Source: Clostridiales bacterium
Lineage (GTDB): Bacteria > Bacillota > Clostridia > Clostridiales > Clostridiaceae
Direction of reading: 5' to 3'
NCBI GenBank assembly: GCA_012519845.1
Contig: JAAYPK010000048.1
Location: 1-52,501 of the forward strand
Length of the DNA: 52,501 bases
A model generated the notes under the pieces. The model ran no database searches and had not been told where the DNA came from. It saw only the letters and a program-made list of their open reading frames with translations. Position numbers and translations under genes: made by a program. Numbering within the stretch: the stretch's first letter is position 1; each line of letters begins with the position of its first letter. Shown here piece after piece: positions 7,487-17,158 of the stretch.

Positions 7487-9163
7487 ATGATAATTAAAAA
7501 AGTGAAAAGTGATGTTTTGATTATTGGAGGGGGAACGGCTGGGTGTTATGCGGCAATAACAATGTCAAGAAGTTCTAATAATAGTATTTTAGTGGTTGAT
7601 AAAGCTAATATAAAAAGAAGTGGATGCTTAGCTGCTGGAGTAAATGCATTAAATGCTTATATTGTTAAAGGGAAAAAGCCAATTGATTATGTTGAATATG
7701 CAAAAAGAGATGCAGAGGATATAGTAAGAGAAGATTTGTTATTAACAATGTCAGAAAAGCTTAATGATGTAACAAAAGATTTAGAGAAATTAGGTCTAGT
7801 TATTCAAAAAGATGAAAAGGATGAATATGTAACTAGAGGAAACCGAAATATAAAAATAAATGGTGAAAATATAAAGCCTATTTTAGCAAAGGCAACTAAT
7901 GAAGGAAAAAATGTAAAAGTATTAAATAAGGTTAATATTATTGATTATGTTGTAGAAAATAATGAAATAATAGGTGCTTATGGTATATCTGTAGAAGACG
8001 AGATTCTTTATGTAATAGAAAGTAAGGCTGTTATTTGTGCTACAGGAGGAGCCGCTGGATTATATAAGCCTAATAATCCTGGTTTTTCTAGACATAAAAT
8101 GTGGTATTGTCCTTTTAATACTGGTGCTGGGTTTGCAATGGGAATTAAGCATGGAGCTGAAATGACTACATTTGAAATGAGATTTATTGCTTTAAGATGT
8201 AAAGATACAATTGCTCCAACTGGAACCATTGCACAAGGCGTTGGAGCAGTACAAATAAACAGTAAAGGTGAAGAATATGGCAGAATTTATGGAAATACTA
8301 CTTCCCAAAGATTATATGGAACTGTAAGAGAGAATATGGAAGGAAGAGGGCCATGTTATTTAAAAACTAAAGGAATAAGTAAAGAAGCAGAAGAAGATTT
8401 GTATAAAGCTTACTTAAATATGGCACCTAGCCAAACCTTAAAGTGGGTTGAAAGTGATAAGGGGCCAAGAAAAGAAAATGTAGAAATAGAAGGAACTGAA
8501 CCATACGTAGTAGGAGGCCATACTGCAAGTGGTTATTGGGTTGATGTAAATAGGGCAACAACTATAAAAGGATTATTTGCTGCAGGAGATGTAGCTGGAG
8601 GATGTCCTCAAAAATATGTAACAGGATCTTTAGTAGAAGGGGAAATAGCAGGGAAGTCAGCTTTAGAATATATAAAAGATAAACAATTTAAAGAAGTAAA
8701 GGAAGAATTAATAAATGAAAAAGTAAGTGAAATAAATAATTACTTATTGCCTAAAAATAATCTTTATAGTGTTGATGATTTAGAAGAGGCAATGCAAACA
8801 GTAATGGATAAGTATGCTGGTGGTATAAGTACTAATTACATGTTTAATGAAAGTCAATTAGAAATAGCAAGGGAAAAAATAGATAACATTATTAAATTAA
8901 CAAAAGCAGTAAAAGTCAGTAACTTTAATAACTTAGTAAAAATATATGAATTAAAGGAAAAACTTATAGTTTGCAAGGTTTTAATTGAACATTTAAAGGC
9001 TAGAAAGGAAACTAGATGGCATTCCTTTGCAGAAAACACTGATTATAAGGATAAAGATGATAAGTATTTAAAGTATGTAAATTCTATATATAAGAATGGC
9101 AAAATAAAAATAATCTACAGAGATTTAATTACTGGGGGTAAAGTGTATGAGCATAGCAATTAA
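7487..9163 (+). CDS. aprA: APS reductase alpha subunit-like flavoprotein
   Basis: FAD protein of the fumarate reductase/adenylylsulfate reductase superfamily, 558 aa. The FAD-binding motif is IIGGGTAG (13-19). The segment PYVVGGHTASGYWVDV and the late FAAGDVAGGCPQKYVTGSLVEG match the AprA group. It should reduce adenosine-5'-phosphosulfate to sulfite and AMP with electrons from the 4Fe-4S subunit next to it. It is shorter than the dissimilatory AprA I know (about 640 aa). Start at ATG 7487 after AAAGGTGG; an upstream GTG in the same frame sits inside that ribosome site. Its end overlaps aprB by 17 bases. No quinone-interacting Qmo genes are present, which fits an assimilatory role. Confidence 0.87.
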   Translation: MIIKKVKSDVLIIGGGTAGCYAAITMSRSSNNSILVVDKANIKRSGCLAAGVNALNAYIVKGKKPIDYVEYAKRDAEDIVREDLLLTMSEKLNDVTKDLEKLGLVIQKDEKDEYVTRGNRNIKINGENIKPILAKATNEGKNVKVLNKVNIIDYVVENNEIIGAYGISVEDEILYVIESKAVICATGGAAGLYKPNNPGFSRHKMWYCPFNTGAGFAMGIKHGAEMTTFEMRFIALRCKDTIAPTGTIAQGVGAVQINSKGEEYGRIYGNTTSQRLYGTVRENMEGRGPCYLKTKGISKEAEEDLYKAYLNMAPSQTLKWVESDKGPRKENVEIEGTEPYVVGGHTASGYWVDVNRATTIKGLFAAGDVAGGCPQKYVTGSLVEGEIAGKSALEYIKDKQFKEVKEELINEKVSEINNYLLPKNNLYSVDDLEEAMQTVMDKYAGGISTNYMFNESQLEIAREKIDNIIKLTKAVKVSNFNNLVKIYELKEKLIVCKVLIEHLKARKETRWHSFAENTDYKDKDDKYLKYVNSIYKNGKIKIIYRDLITGGKVYEHSN

Positions 9164-9446
9164 CAAAGATAAATGTATTTCTTGCCATCAATGTGTAGAG
9201 GTTTGCCCAGGAAATTTAATAAAGCTAGATGACAATAAAAAAGCATATATAGATGAAATAAAAAATTGTTGGGGATGTGCTTCCTGTATAAAGGAATGTA
9301 AAATAGGAGCAATTAAATTTTTTCTTGGAGCAGATATAGGCGGACTTGGAAGCAATTTAGATGTAAAGGAAGAAGAAAACTTTATTCATTGGATTATAGA
9401 AGATAAAGAAATAATAGTTGATAAAAGAAATTCAAATGCATATTAG
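9147..9446 (+). CDS. aprB: APS reductase beta subunit-like ferredoxin
   Basis: A 99-aa protein with two 4Fe-4S clusters. All eight cysteines are present: [12 protein letters not shown] and [11 protein letters not shown]. It should pass electrons to the FAD of AprA. Known dissimilatory AprB is longer, with a C-terminal tail that wraps around AprA; here the tail after the second cluster is only about 45 aa. The start at 9147 lies inside the end of aprA, with GGGGGTAAAG upstream, so translation is probably coupled. cysD follows 11 bases later. Confidence 0.9.
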   Translation: MSIAINKDKCISCHQCVEVCPGNLIKLDDNKKAYIDEIKNCWGCASCIKECKIGAIKFFLGADIGGLGSNLDVKEEENFIHWIIEDKEIIVDKRNSNAY

Positions 9447-9457
9447 GGGGAATAAAA

Positions 9458-10258
9458 ATGGATCATTTAGATAGATTAGAAGCTGAAAGTATTTTCATAA
9501 TAAGAGAGGCTTATAAGAAATTAGGTAAATTAGGCATGTTATGGTCAATAGGGAAGGACTCAACTGTTTTATTATGGCTTGCTAAAAAGGCTTTTTATGG
9601 ACATTGTCCATTTCCATTTATTCATGTAGATACAACATATAAGATTCCAGCAATGATTGAATATAGAGATAGAGTTGCAAAAGAACTTAAATTTGATTTA
9701 ATCGTTCATACTAATGAAGAGGCTATTAAGGCAGGGATGGGACCTGAAAAAGGAAGGTTAGTTTGTTGTAAGGCATTAAAAACAGAAGGATTACAACAAG
9801 TAATTCATAAATATGAATTTGAAGGCTTAATAGTTGGAGTAAGACGTGATGAAGAAGGTTCTAGATCAAAGGAAAGAGTGTTTAGCGAAAGAAATAAAGA
9901 TTATGAATGGGATTATACTAATCAGCCACCAGAACTATGGGATCAGTTTAAGACTGATTTTCCCAAAGGAAATCATATAAGGGTACATCCATTATTACAA
10001 TGGAGTGAAATTGATATTTGGGAATATATAAAAAGAGAGAACATTCCAATAATAGATTTATATTTCGCTAAAAACGGTAAAAGATATAGAAGCTTAGGTT
10101 GTGCACCTTGTACTGGACAAATTGAATCTAATGCTTCTACATTAGATGAAATAATAGAAGAACTTAAAAACACTAATATTGGAGAAAGGGCAGGAAGGGC
10201 TCAAGATCAAGAAGATTCATATGCAATGCAGAAATTAAGAAAAGATGGATATATGTAG
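9458..10258 (+). CDS. cysD: Sulfate adenylyltransferase subunit 2
   Basis: Catalytic subunit of the heteromeric ATP sulfurylase: sulfate plus ATP gives APS and pyrophosphate. The protein is 266 aa, a little shorter than the E. coli enzyme. It has the PP-loop [17 protein letters not shown] near residue 31 and the family segments [32 protein letters not shown] and [12 protein letters not shown]. Start after AGGGGG, 11 bases after aprB; cysN follows 12 bases after the stop. Works with the GTPase CysN, and its product APS is the substrate of AprAB encoded directly upstream. Confidence 0.95.
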   Translation: MDHLDRLEAESIFIIREAYKKLGKLGMLWSIGKDSTVLLWLAKKAFYGHCPFPFIHVDTTYKIPAMIEYRDRVAKELKFDLIVHTNEEAIKAGMGPEKGRLVCCKALKTEGLQQVIHKYEFEGLIVGVRRDEEGSRSKERVFSERNKDYEWDYTNQPPELWDQFKTDFPKGNHIRVHPLLQWSEIDIWEYIKRENIPIIDLYFAKNGKRYRSLGCAPCTGQIESNASTLDEIIEELKNTNIGERAGRAQDQEDSYAMQKLRKDGYM

Positions 10259-10270
10259 GGGGATAAAATA

Positions 10271-11986
10271 ATGGCTGATATTTTAAGTAAAGAATTATTA
10301 AAAATAGTAGTAGTAGGACATGTAGACCATGGAAAATCTACAGTAATAGGTAAATTATTGTACGATACTAACTCATTACCAGAAGGAGCAGTTGAAAAGG
10401 TAAAGAGAATTGCTAAGGAAACAGGAAAGCCTTTTGAATATGCTTATCTCTTGGATGCATTTGAAGAGGAACAAAAACAAGGGATTACTATTGACACAAC
10501 ATCTATACAATTTAATACAAATAAAAGAGAGTATGTAATAATTGATGCACCAGGTCATAAAGAATTTTTGAAGAATATGATATCAGGAGCAGCAGATGCA
10601 GAAGCAGCCCTACTAATAATTGATGGAAAGCAAGGGGTGCAGGAACAGTCAAAAAGACATGCATACATTCTTTCACTACTTGGAATAAATAAAGTACATG
10701 TAATTGTGAATAAAATGGATTTAGTTAATTATTCAGAGGAAGTATTTAATATTGTAAAAACTGAAATGAATACATTTTTAAAGGATTTAAATGTATTTCC
10801 ATTAAGTTATATTCCAATATCAGCTTTTTATGGTGAAAATATATTAAATAAATCAGATAAATTCCCATGGTATAGTGGAAAAACTTTAATTGATTCTATT
10901 GACTCAATTGAAAAAGAAAAAAGTTTAGAAGATAAAGCTTTAAGATTTCCAATTCAAGATGTGTATAAATTTGATGAAAGAAGAATAATTGCAGGAAGAA
11001 TTGAAAGTGGAAAAATTAAAGTAGGAGATAATATTGTAATTTATCCTGAAGGTAAAAAAACTAAAGTTAAGTCTATTGAATATTGGGTAAAGAGAGATCA
11101 GAAATCAGTGGCGAAGGCTGGAGAATCTATTGGAATAACTGTTAGTGATGAATTTTTTAATAAAAGAGGGGAAGTAATTGCTTTTGAAAATAACCATCCT
11201 AAAGTATCAAATAGATTTCGAGCTAATATCTTTTGGATGGGTAAAAATGATTTAGTAAAGGGAAAAAAATATAAAATAAAGATTACTACTGAAGAGGTTC
11301 AAGGTGAAATTGAGGAATTTATAAGAGTTATTGATGCATCGACTTTAGATAGTAATAAAGAAAAATCAAAGGTAGTGTTAAATGATGTAGCTGAAGTTAT
11401 AATAAGACTTGATGAAGAAATTGCATATGATATTTTTAGTGATATAAATAAAGTTGGAAGATTTGTAATAGTTGATGGTTATGATGTTGTAGGAGGCGGA
11501 ATAATCACTCAATATGAAGAATCTATTAAAGAAGAGTTAGAAGTAGGTTTTAGATATAATGACAAAGTTGTAAATGGTGATATATTTGAAGAGTATTTTT
11601 ACTCAGAACATGAATATGAATTGAAAAAGGATTATTTAAAGAAAAAAGTTTATGATATAAATGATGTAGTTCCAATAAAAGGTGAAAGTTATGAATATCC
11701 ATCTTCTTTAGATGTATTAATATTTAGAGACAATGTATCAGTAAAAATAAGAAATGGAGTAATAAAAGATATATCTACAATTAATGAATATAGTTATGAA
11801 GGATACCCACTTGTTAATGGAAGAGGATTTGGCCTAAGAATTAGTAATGAAAATGAATATAACGAATTATATATGGAATATAAAAATCATGGTTTAGAGA
11901 AAAATAAAGAATTTGATAAGATACTTTATCGCTGGCTAATCATTGATAAATATAGAAGCATAGCACTATATAGTAATTTTATATAG
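10271..11986 (+). CDS. cysN: Sulfate adenylyltransferase subunit 1 (GTPase) with C-terminal extension
   Basis: GTPase subunit that couples GTP hydrolysis to APS synthesis by CysD. The EF-Tu-like G domain has GHVDHGKST (G1), the IDTTS switch, DAPGHKEF (G3) and NKMD (G4). Beta-barrel domains II and III follow and end near residue 410 (VVGGGIIT). About 155 further residues (to 571) follow. They are not an APS kinase domain: no second Walker A is present. The tail has an acidic, Tyr-rich stretch and then beta-rich sequence (SLDVLIFRDNVSVKIRNGVI). I do not recognise this tail as a named domain. APS reduction by AprAB makes an APS kinase unnecessary. Start ATG 10271 behind AGGGGG; last gene before a 70-base gap to the sulfite reductase. 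Confidence 0.92.
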   Translation: MADILSKELLKIVVVGHVDHGKSTVIGKLLYDTNSLPEGAVEKVKRIAKETGKPFEYAYLLDAFEEEQKQGITIDTTSIQFNTNKREYVIIDAPGHKEFLKNMISGAADAEAALLIIDGKQGVQEQSKRHAYILSLLGINKVHVIVNKMDLVNYSEEVFNIVKTEMNTFLKDLNVFPLSYIPISAFYGENILNKSDKFPWYSGKTLIDSIDSIEKEKSLEDKALRFPIQDVYKFDERRIIAGRIESGKIKVGDNIVIYPEGKKTKVKSIEYWVKRDQKSVAKAGESIGITVSDEFFNKRGEVIAFENNHPKVSNRFRANIFWMGKNDLVKGKKYKIKITTEEVQGEIEEFIRVIDASTLDSNKEKSKVVLNDVAEVIIRLDEEIAYDIFSDINKVGRFVIVDGYDVVGGGIITQYEESIKEELEVGFRYNDKVVNGDIFEEYFYSEHEYELKKDYLKKKVYDINDVVPIKGESYEYPSSLDVLIFRDNVSVKIRNGVIKDISTINEYSYEGYPLVNGRGFGLRISNENEYNELYMEYKNHGLEKNKEFDKILYRWLIIDKYRSIALYSNFI

Positions 11987-12056
11987 AAAAAAGTAATAAT
12001 ATAGGGTAAAATTATTATATAATAAATATTAATATTTTTAGATAAGGGGAATAAAA

Positions 12057-12911
12057 ATGGGTGTAACAGCAAATAGACAAAAAGAAATGAAATCACTAGG
12101 ATTTTTACTACAAAATGATAAGGAACATTATGCAGTAAGGATATTAAGCAAAGCTGGCAACTATACAACAAGTGAACTTAAAAATATTAATTATCTTGCC
12201 GAAAAGTACGGAAAAGGTTATGTTGGTGTCACAACAAGACTTCAATTAGAAATACCATGGATTAAAGATGAAGATGCAGAGAAATTTATGGAAGAAGCTA
12301 AAAATCTTGGATTAAGACATGGTGGAACAGGCATGAAGGTTAGGCCTTTAGTATCATGTAAAGGAACAGTATGCTTACATGGAAATATTGATACTCAAGG
12401 TATTTGTAGAGTGCTTGAAGAAAAATATTTTGGAACTGACACTCCAGGAAAATGTAAAATTGGTATAGTTGGTTGTGCAAATAACTGTGCAAAAGCTAGT
12501 TTAAATGATATAGGAATAATGGGAAGAACAGTTCCTGTTTATTTAGAAGATAAATGTGTAGGATGTGGTATGTGTGCAAAGGCATGTAGACAAAAAGCTA
12601 TTGAGATTATTAACAAAAAAGTAGTCTTTGATAATGATAAATGTGTTAATTGTGGTGGCTGTGTAAGAGCATGTAAGCTAGGAGCATTTTTACCTAAAGA
12701 AAAAGGTGCTGAAATATTTGTTGGTGGAAGATATGGTAGAGGAATGCGAATAGGTGATTCCCTTGGAGTTATATTTAAGGAAGAAGAAATTGTTCCTGTT
12801 GTAGACAAAATAATGGAATACTATAAAAACAATGGAAATAGTGGAGAGAGATTATCAAAAGTAATTGAAAGAATAGGCTTTGAAAAATTTAAAAAAGATA
12901 TTTTAGGATAA
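12057..12911 (+). CDS. Small siroheme/4Fe-4S sulfite reductase (AsrC/alSiR-like)
   Basis: A 284-aa protein with one nitrite/sulfite reductase ferredoxin-like half-domain (about 15-90). Siroheme/4Fe-4S cysteines follow, in CKGTVC and GCANNC, and then two ferredoxin 4Fe-4S motifs, CVGCGMCAKAC and CVNCGGCVRAC. It should reduce sulfite to sulfide by six electrons, supplying CysK. It resembles AsrC but the AsrA/AsrB partners are absent, so it may work alone with ferredoxin, like small assimilatory-type sulfite reductases. The first cysteine pair is spaced Cx4C, one residue shorter than the common Cx5C. It follows cysN by 70 bases, with a possible TATAAT at 12018, and is closed by a terminator at 12940. 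The siroheme genes start right after it. Confidence 0.87.
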   Translation: MGVTANRQKEMKSLGFLLQNDKEHYAVRILSKAGNYTTSELKNINYLAEKYGKGYVGVTTRLQLEIPWIKDEDAEKFMEEAKNLGLRHGGTGMKVRPLVSCKGTVCLHGNIDTQGICRVLEEKYFGTDTPGKCKIGIVGCANNCAKASLNDIGIMGRTVPVYLEDKCVGCGMCAKACRQKAIEIINKKVVFDNDKCVNCGGCVRACKLGAFLPKEKGAEIFVGGRYGRGMRIGDSLGVIFKEEEIVPVVDKIMEYYKNNGNSGERLSKVIERIGFEKFKKDILG

Positions 12912-12939
12912 AATGAAGAGTAGTATTAAAATAAGATAG

Positions 12940-12970
12940 ATTCCATGGTTATTTTCCATGGAATTTTTCC
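12940..12970 (+). terminator. Terminator between sulfite reductase and hemA
   Basis: Perfect 9-bp arms ATTCCATGG / CCATGGAAT, 7-base loop, then TTTTT. It ends about 30 bases before the hemA start, so some read-through into the heme genes may occur. Confidence 0.88.
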
Positions 12971-12999
12971 TTATAAATAACATTAGAGGTGTATTATTT

Positions 13000-14199
13000 G
13001 TGCTTTTTTTATTAGGGATAAAGAAGAATATTCCAATTGATATTAGAGAAAAATTTACAATAGAAAATAAAATAGAACTAATTAGGAGTCTTGCCTTAGA
13101 ATTTAAAGAGATTATTATTTTAAATACATGTAATAGAACTGAAATTTATTTTAATCATTCTTTCTGTAATGATGAAATAATTAAGGAACTTTTCAAAAAA
13201 TTAAACTGGAAAGAAGATTTAATTCAGTATACCTTTCTAAAAGAAGGTAAAAATACTATTAAACATATATTTAAAGTAGGATGTGGATATCACTCGAAAT
13301 TAATGGGTGAAGATCAAATTTTAGGTCAAATAAAAGAGGCTTATTATTTGTCTTTTAGAGAAGGAACAGCCAGTAAAGAACTTGGAAGATTGTTTTTAAA
13401 TGCAATATCCTGTGGAAAGAAATTTAGAAAAGAAGCAAAGCTTTACGAAATACCTGTATCTGTAGGCTCAATTGTTGCTAAGGATATATATAGAAATAAC
13501 CTTAAAAATGTTATGCTTATTGGATATGGTAAAATAGGAAGACTTATTTTAAAATATTTACATAAAAATAAAGACTTAAGTATCATTATAGCTGTTAGAG
13601 ATATTAATAAATATGTTTTTTTAGAAAATACTACTATAAAAATAATTAATATTTCTCATATAAATAAATATTTAGATGAAATTGATGGATTAATTTCATG
13701 TACTTCTTCTAAGAAAATAATTATTAATACTAGTGACATAAAGGCAGAAGGTAAAAAGCTATATTGCTATGATTTGGCTATGCCAAGAGATATAGATGAG
13801 AAATTAAGAGATAATAAAAGGGTTATTCTTAAAAATATTGATGAAATTAGTAAAATAGATGATGTAAATAAAGCTTTAAGAATTGAAAGAATGAATTTGC
13901 ATAATAAGATAATAGATGAAGCTATAGAAGAATATTTAAATTGGATAAAATATATGGAGATATCAAATGATATACAAGAAATTAAAGAATTAGGGGATAA
14001 GGTAGTTAGTAGAAGGATTGAATCTTATAATAATAAAAGTAAGAATAAAGAGGATGAAAAGTTAGTTAAGGAATTAATTAAGAGCACATCAGATACTTAT
14101 GTAAATAAAGCAATTGAAGCTTTAAAGGAAGCTAAAGTAATGGGGTATGAAGAAGAATGTTTAAAAATAATAAAGAAGATCTTTTGGAAAATAAAATAG
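13000..14199 (+). CDS. hemA: Glutamyl-tRNA reductase
   Basis: First step of C5 tetrapyrrole synthesis: glutamyl-tRNA(Glu) plus NADPH gives glutamate-1-semialdehyde. About 399 aa. The catalytic Cys44 sits in LNTCNRTEIY; GCGYHSKLMGEDQILGQIKEA is the substrate domain and VMLIGYGKIGR the NADPH Rossmann motif. A C-terminal helical dimerisation region follows. I choose GTG 13000, which follows AGAGGTG at 8 bases and gives the usual MLFLLGIKK... start. The in-frame ATG at 12958 lies within the terminator hairpin. Its end overlaps the next gene by 43 bases. First gene of the hem/siroheme operon. Confidence 0.93.
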   Translation: MLFLLGIKKNIPIDIREKFTIENKIELIRSLALEFKEIIILNTCNRTEIYFNHSFCNDEIIKELFKKLNWKEDLIQYTFLKEGKNTIKHIFKVGCGYHSKLMGEDQILGQIKEAYYLSFREGTASKELGRLFLNAISCGKKFRKEAKLYEIPVSVGSIVAKDIYRNNLKNVMLIGYGKIGRLILKYLHKNKDLSIIIAVRDINKYVFLENTTIKIINISHINKYLDEIDGLISCTSSKKIIINTSDIKAEGKKLYCYDLAMPRDIDEKLRDNKRVILKNIDEISKIDDVNKALRIERMNLHNKIIDEAIEEYLNWIKYMEISNDIQEIKELGDKVVSRRIESYNNKSKNKEDEKLVKELIKSTSDTYVNKAIEALKEAKVMGYEEECLKIIKKIFWKIK

Positions 14200-14849
14200 A
14201 ATACACATCCCTTACTTTATTATCAAAAAAGTTAAATGTAGGGGTAATAGGATCTGGAAAAGCAGGGCTTATTAAAGCCAAATCTTTTATATCTAAAGGA
14301 TGTAACGTTTCTATTATAGATAATAATAAAAAAGCAATTGAAAAGAGTATTATAATTTTAGGAAATGGTAACAATTATAATATAGATCTTAAACCTTACC
14401 AAAAAGATTTTATATATGATAAACATATTATTATAATAGCAGTTAATAATAAAAAATTAGAAGAAACAATAAAATTTCACTGTAATAGTTTATCTAAAAT
14501 ATATATTAATACTTCTGATTTTACTGATGGTTTAGCAGTTCTGCCAATGCAAGTAGAGACTGAAGAAATTCTAATATCTATTAATACTAAAGGTGGAAAT
14601 CCTAAAGGATCCATGTATATAAAAGAAATAATAGAAAAAGATATAAATAATTATAATGAATATATCGGGTTTACCACAACAGTTAGGAATATCATAAAGA
14701 TATTTCCTAAAATAAAAGATGAAGTACTTAGTTTTATTTTTTCAGAGGATTTTAAATTTTTCTTTCATAAAGGTAAGGGAAAAGAGGTTTTTAATATTTT
14801 TTATGAAGAGGTGTTAAATGAATATTACAATTGCAACAAGAAAAAGTAA
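14157..14849 (+). CDS. Precorrin-2 dehydrogenase-like protein (siroheme synthase)
   Basis: A 230-aa protein with the NAD-binding motif [17 protein letters not shown] (GxGxxG at 32-37) and the SirC/Met8-like order of domains. The family oxidises precorrin-2 to sirohydrochlorin; some members also insert iron. No separate ferrochelatase gene is present in the cluster, so a bifunctional role is possible. The start overlaps the hemA end by 43 bases and has no strong ribosome site, so it is probably translated by coupling; the exact start is uncertain. Its end overlaps hemC by 32 bases. The product should supply the siroheme for the sulfite reductase upstream. Confidence 0.82.
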   Translation: MFKNNKEDLLENKIEYTSLTLLSKKLNVGVIGSGKAGLIKAKSFISKGCNVSIIDNNKKAIEKSIIILGNGNNYNIDLKPYQKDFIYDKHIIIIAVNNKKLEETIKFHCNSLSKIYINTSDFTDGLAVLPMQVETEEILISINTKGGNPKGSMYIKEIIEKDINNYNEYIGFTTTVRNIIKIFPKIKDEVLSFIFSEDFKFFFHKGKGKEVFNIFYEEVLNEYYNCNKKK

Positions 14850-15705
14850 ATTAGCTCAATTACAAACTGAAATAGTTGGTAATTTACTAAAGGAAAAGGA
14901 AGGTATTGAATACAATAAGCTTTTAATAGTAACTGAAGGAGATAAAAGATTAGATGTGTCATTAGATAAAATAGGAGGTAAGGGGCTTTTTACAAAAGAT
15001 GTTGAATTAGCCCTTATTAACGGTTTGGCAGATGTAGCAGTACACAGTATGAAAGATGTTCCTTATAAAATAGGGGAAGAGTTTCAAATAGTTGCAATTA
15101 CTAAAAGAGAAGATCCTAGAGACGTATTTATATCAAACAATGGTGAACATTTTAAAGATTTAAAAAATGGAGCTAAAATTGGAACAAGCAGTGTTAGAAG
15201 AGGGGCATTATTAAAAGAGCTAAGACCTGATTTAGAAATTGTACCTATAAGAGGGAATATACAGACTCGTTTAGAAAAGATGAAAATTAATAATTTAGAT
15301 GGAATTATATTAGCTAGTGCAGGATTAATAAGGTTAGGAATGGAAAAGGTAATCACAGATTATTTTAACCCAATGGAATTTTTACCTGCTATTGGGCAAG
15401 GGGCTTTAGGAGTTGAATGTTTAAAAACATGCAAATTTAAAGAAATATTCAAGTCTATAGATGATGATAAAACAAGGATATCAGTAGAAGCAGAAAGAAG
15501 CTTTATGAAGGCATTAAATGGAGATTGTCATAGTTTAATAGGTGCATATTCTAAAATTGAAGGTAATACATTATATTTAATAGGAACATGCATTGTAGGT
15601 GGACAAATTGTAAAGGCGGACATTACTGGTAGTATATATAATAATATGGAACTTGGAACTAAGCTGGCAGAAAAATTGTTAAGGAGGAATAAATGGTATA
15701 TATAA
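14818..15705 (+). CDS. hemC: Porphobilinogen deaminase (hydroxymethylbilane synthase)
   Basis: Links four porphobilinogens into hydroxymethylbilane. 295 aa. The N terminus has [20 protein letters not shown] and [11 protein letters not shown] form the active site, and the dipyrromethane-cofactor Cys lies in [14 protein letters not shown]. Start at ATG 14818 after GAAGAGGTG, inside the end of the upstream gene. The next gene starts 13 bases before its stop, so the whole cluster is tightly packed and surely one operon. Confidence 0.96.
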   Translation: MNITIATRKSKLAQLQTEIVGNLLKEKEGIEYNKLLIVTEGDKRLDVSLDKIGGKGLFTKDVELALINGLADVAVHSMKDVPYKIGEEFQIVAITKREDPRDVFISNNGEHFKDLKNGAKIGTSSVRRGALLKELRPDLEIVPIRGNIQTRLEKMKINNLDGIILASAGLIRLGMEKVITDYFNPMEFLPAIGQGALGVECLKTCKFKEIFKSIDDDKTRISVEAERSFMKALNGDCHSLIGAYSKIEGNTLYLIGTCIVGGQIVKADITGSIYNNMELGTKLAEKLLRRNKWYI

Positions 15706-17156
15706 TAGGAGCAGGGCCTGGTGACGAAGAACTTCTAACTTTAAAGGCAATTAAAGCTTTAAAAAGATGTACCGCAGTTCTTTATGACAGATTAATCTCA
15801 AATAATATATTAAATTACTTAGATGAAAATTGTCAGGTATATTATTGTGGAAAAGAACCAGGAAATCATTATAAAACTCAAGATGAAATTAATGAAATGA
15901 TAGTAAAGCTTGCAAAAGATGGACATGTTGTTGGAAGAATAAAAGGTGGGGATCCTTATGTTTTTGGAAGAGGGGGAGAAGAAGCCTTAGCTTTAGTTCA
16001 TGAAGGAATTGAATTTCAAGTTATTCCAGGAGTTACATCACCTATTTCAGTGTTAAACTATGCTGGAATACCAATAACATATCGAAATATTGCTCAAAGC
16101 TTTCATATTATTACTGGAATGACAGGAGATACTTCAAATATAAATTATAAAGCATTATCACAAGAAAATGGTACCTTGGTATTTATGATGGGTTTATCTA
16201 ATCTTAATAATATAGTGAAAAATCTAATTAATAATGGTAAGGATATAAATACAAAAGTAGCAGTAATTATGCAAGGGACTACTGCTAAACAAAAAAAAGT
16301 AGAAGGTACACTAAAAAATATTGTGGAAAAGGTAGAGTTATCAGCTTTAACATCTCCATGCATTATTGTAATTGGAGAAGTAGTTAGATTCAGTAAAGAA
16401 TTATGTTGGTATGAAAAATTACCTTTGTTTGGAGTTAACATTTGTATAACTCGTTCAAGAAAACAATCTGTATCTTTAAAAGAAAAGTTAGTAGATCTTG
16501 GAGCTGAAGTAACAGAATTTAATAGTATTAAAATCCAAGATATGTCTCATAATTTTGAAGAATATTTAGATAGACTTAAAGAATATAATCACATTCTATT
16601 TACTTCAGCAAATGGAGTTAATACATTTTTTGATTATTTATTAAAAAAACAATATGATATAAGAAATATAAAAGCAAATTTCTATGTGATAGGTAATGCA
16701 ACTTCTAAGGCATTAATGAATAGAGGTATAATTCCTAAAATAGTAGCAAAGGAATTTCATTCTGATTCTTTACTTAATGATATAAAAACACATGTAAGGC
16801 CTAAAGATAAATTATTTTATTTAACATCAGCTAAAGCTCAAAATAATATTTCACAGGAATTAAGTAACTCTGGAATAATTGTGGATAAGATTCCTATTTA
16901 TGATACTGTATGTGGAAAAATTATAAATAGTAAAAGTTTTGAAAAGGTAGATGTAGTTTTTTTTACAAGTCCAAGTACAGTAAGAAATATGATAACTCTT
17001 GTTGGAGTTAATAAAATTAAGGAAAAGAAAGTAATAGCAATAGGACCTATTACACTTAAGGAGCTTGAAAATAATAATATTAACGCTATTATGTGTAAAA
17101 AACACTCAGAAGAGGGCTTCTTAGAGGATATTGTTAATTTAATAAAGGAAGTGTAA
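15693..17156 (+). CDS. cobA-hemD: Uroporphyrinogen-III methyltransferase / uroporphyrinogen-III synthase fusion
   Basis: A 487-aa fusion. The N-terminal half (about 1-245) is a SAM-dependent uroporphyrinogen-III C-methyltransferase: [18 protein letters not shown], the [17 protein letters not shown] motif and VIPGVTSPI. The C-terminal half (from about 248, [12 protein letters not shown]) is a HemD-type synthase with [14 protein letters not shown] and [11 protein letters not shown]. One protein thus closes the ring and makes precorrin-2, directing flux to siroheme (or cobalamin). This fusion is well known in clostridia. Start ATG 15693 after AAGGAGG. Confidence 0.95.
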   Translation: MVYIIGAGPGDEELLTLKAIKALKRCTAVLYDRLISNNILNYLDENCQVYYCGKEPGNHYKTQDEINEMIVKLAKDGHVVGRIKGGDPYVFGRGGEEALALVHEGIEFQVIPGVTSPISVLNYAGIPITYRNIAQSFHIITGMTGDTSNINYKALSQENGTLVFMMGLSNLNNIVKNLINNGKDINTKVAVIMQGTTAKQKKVEGTLKNIVEKVELSALTSPCIIVIGEVVRFSKELCWYEKLPLFGVNICITRSRKQSVSLKEKLVDLGAEVTEFNSIKIQDMSHNFEEYLDRLKEYNHILFTSANGVNTFFDYLLKKQYDIRNIKANFYVIGNATSKALMNRGIIPKIVAKEFHSDSLLNDIKTHVRPKDKLFYLTSAKAQNNISQELSNSGIIVDKIPIYDTVCGKIINSKSFEKVDVVFFTSPSTVRNMITLVGVNKIKEKKVIAIGPITLKELENNNINAIMCKKHSEEGFLEDIVNLIKEV

Positions 17157-17158
17157 AA

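Noticed and set aside
11500..11986. APS kinase (CysC) domain at the end of CysN
   Set aside because: No second Walker A motif or other kinase features are present.
12057..12911. Complete AsrABC anaerobic sulfite reductase operon
   Set aside because: Only the AsrC-like protein is present; the neighbours are cysN and hemA, not asrA or asrB.
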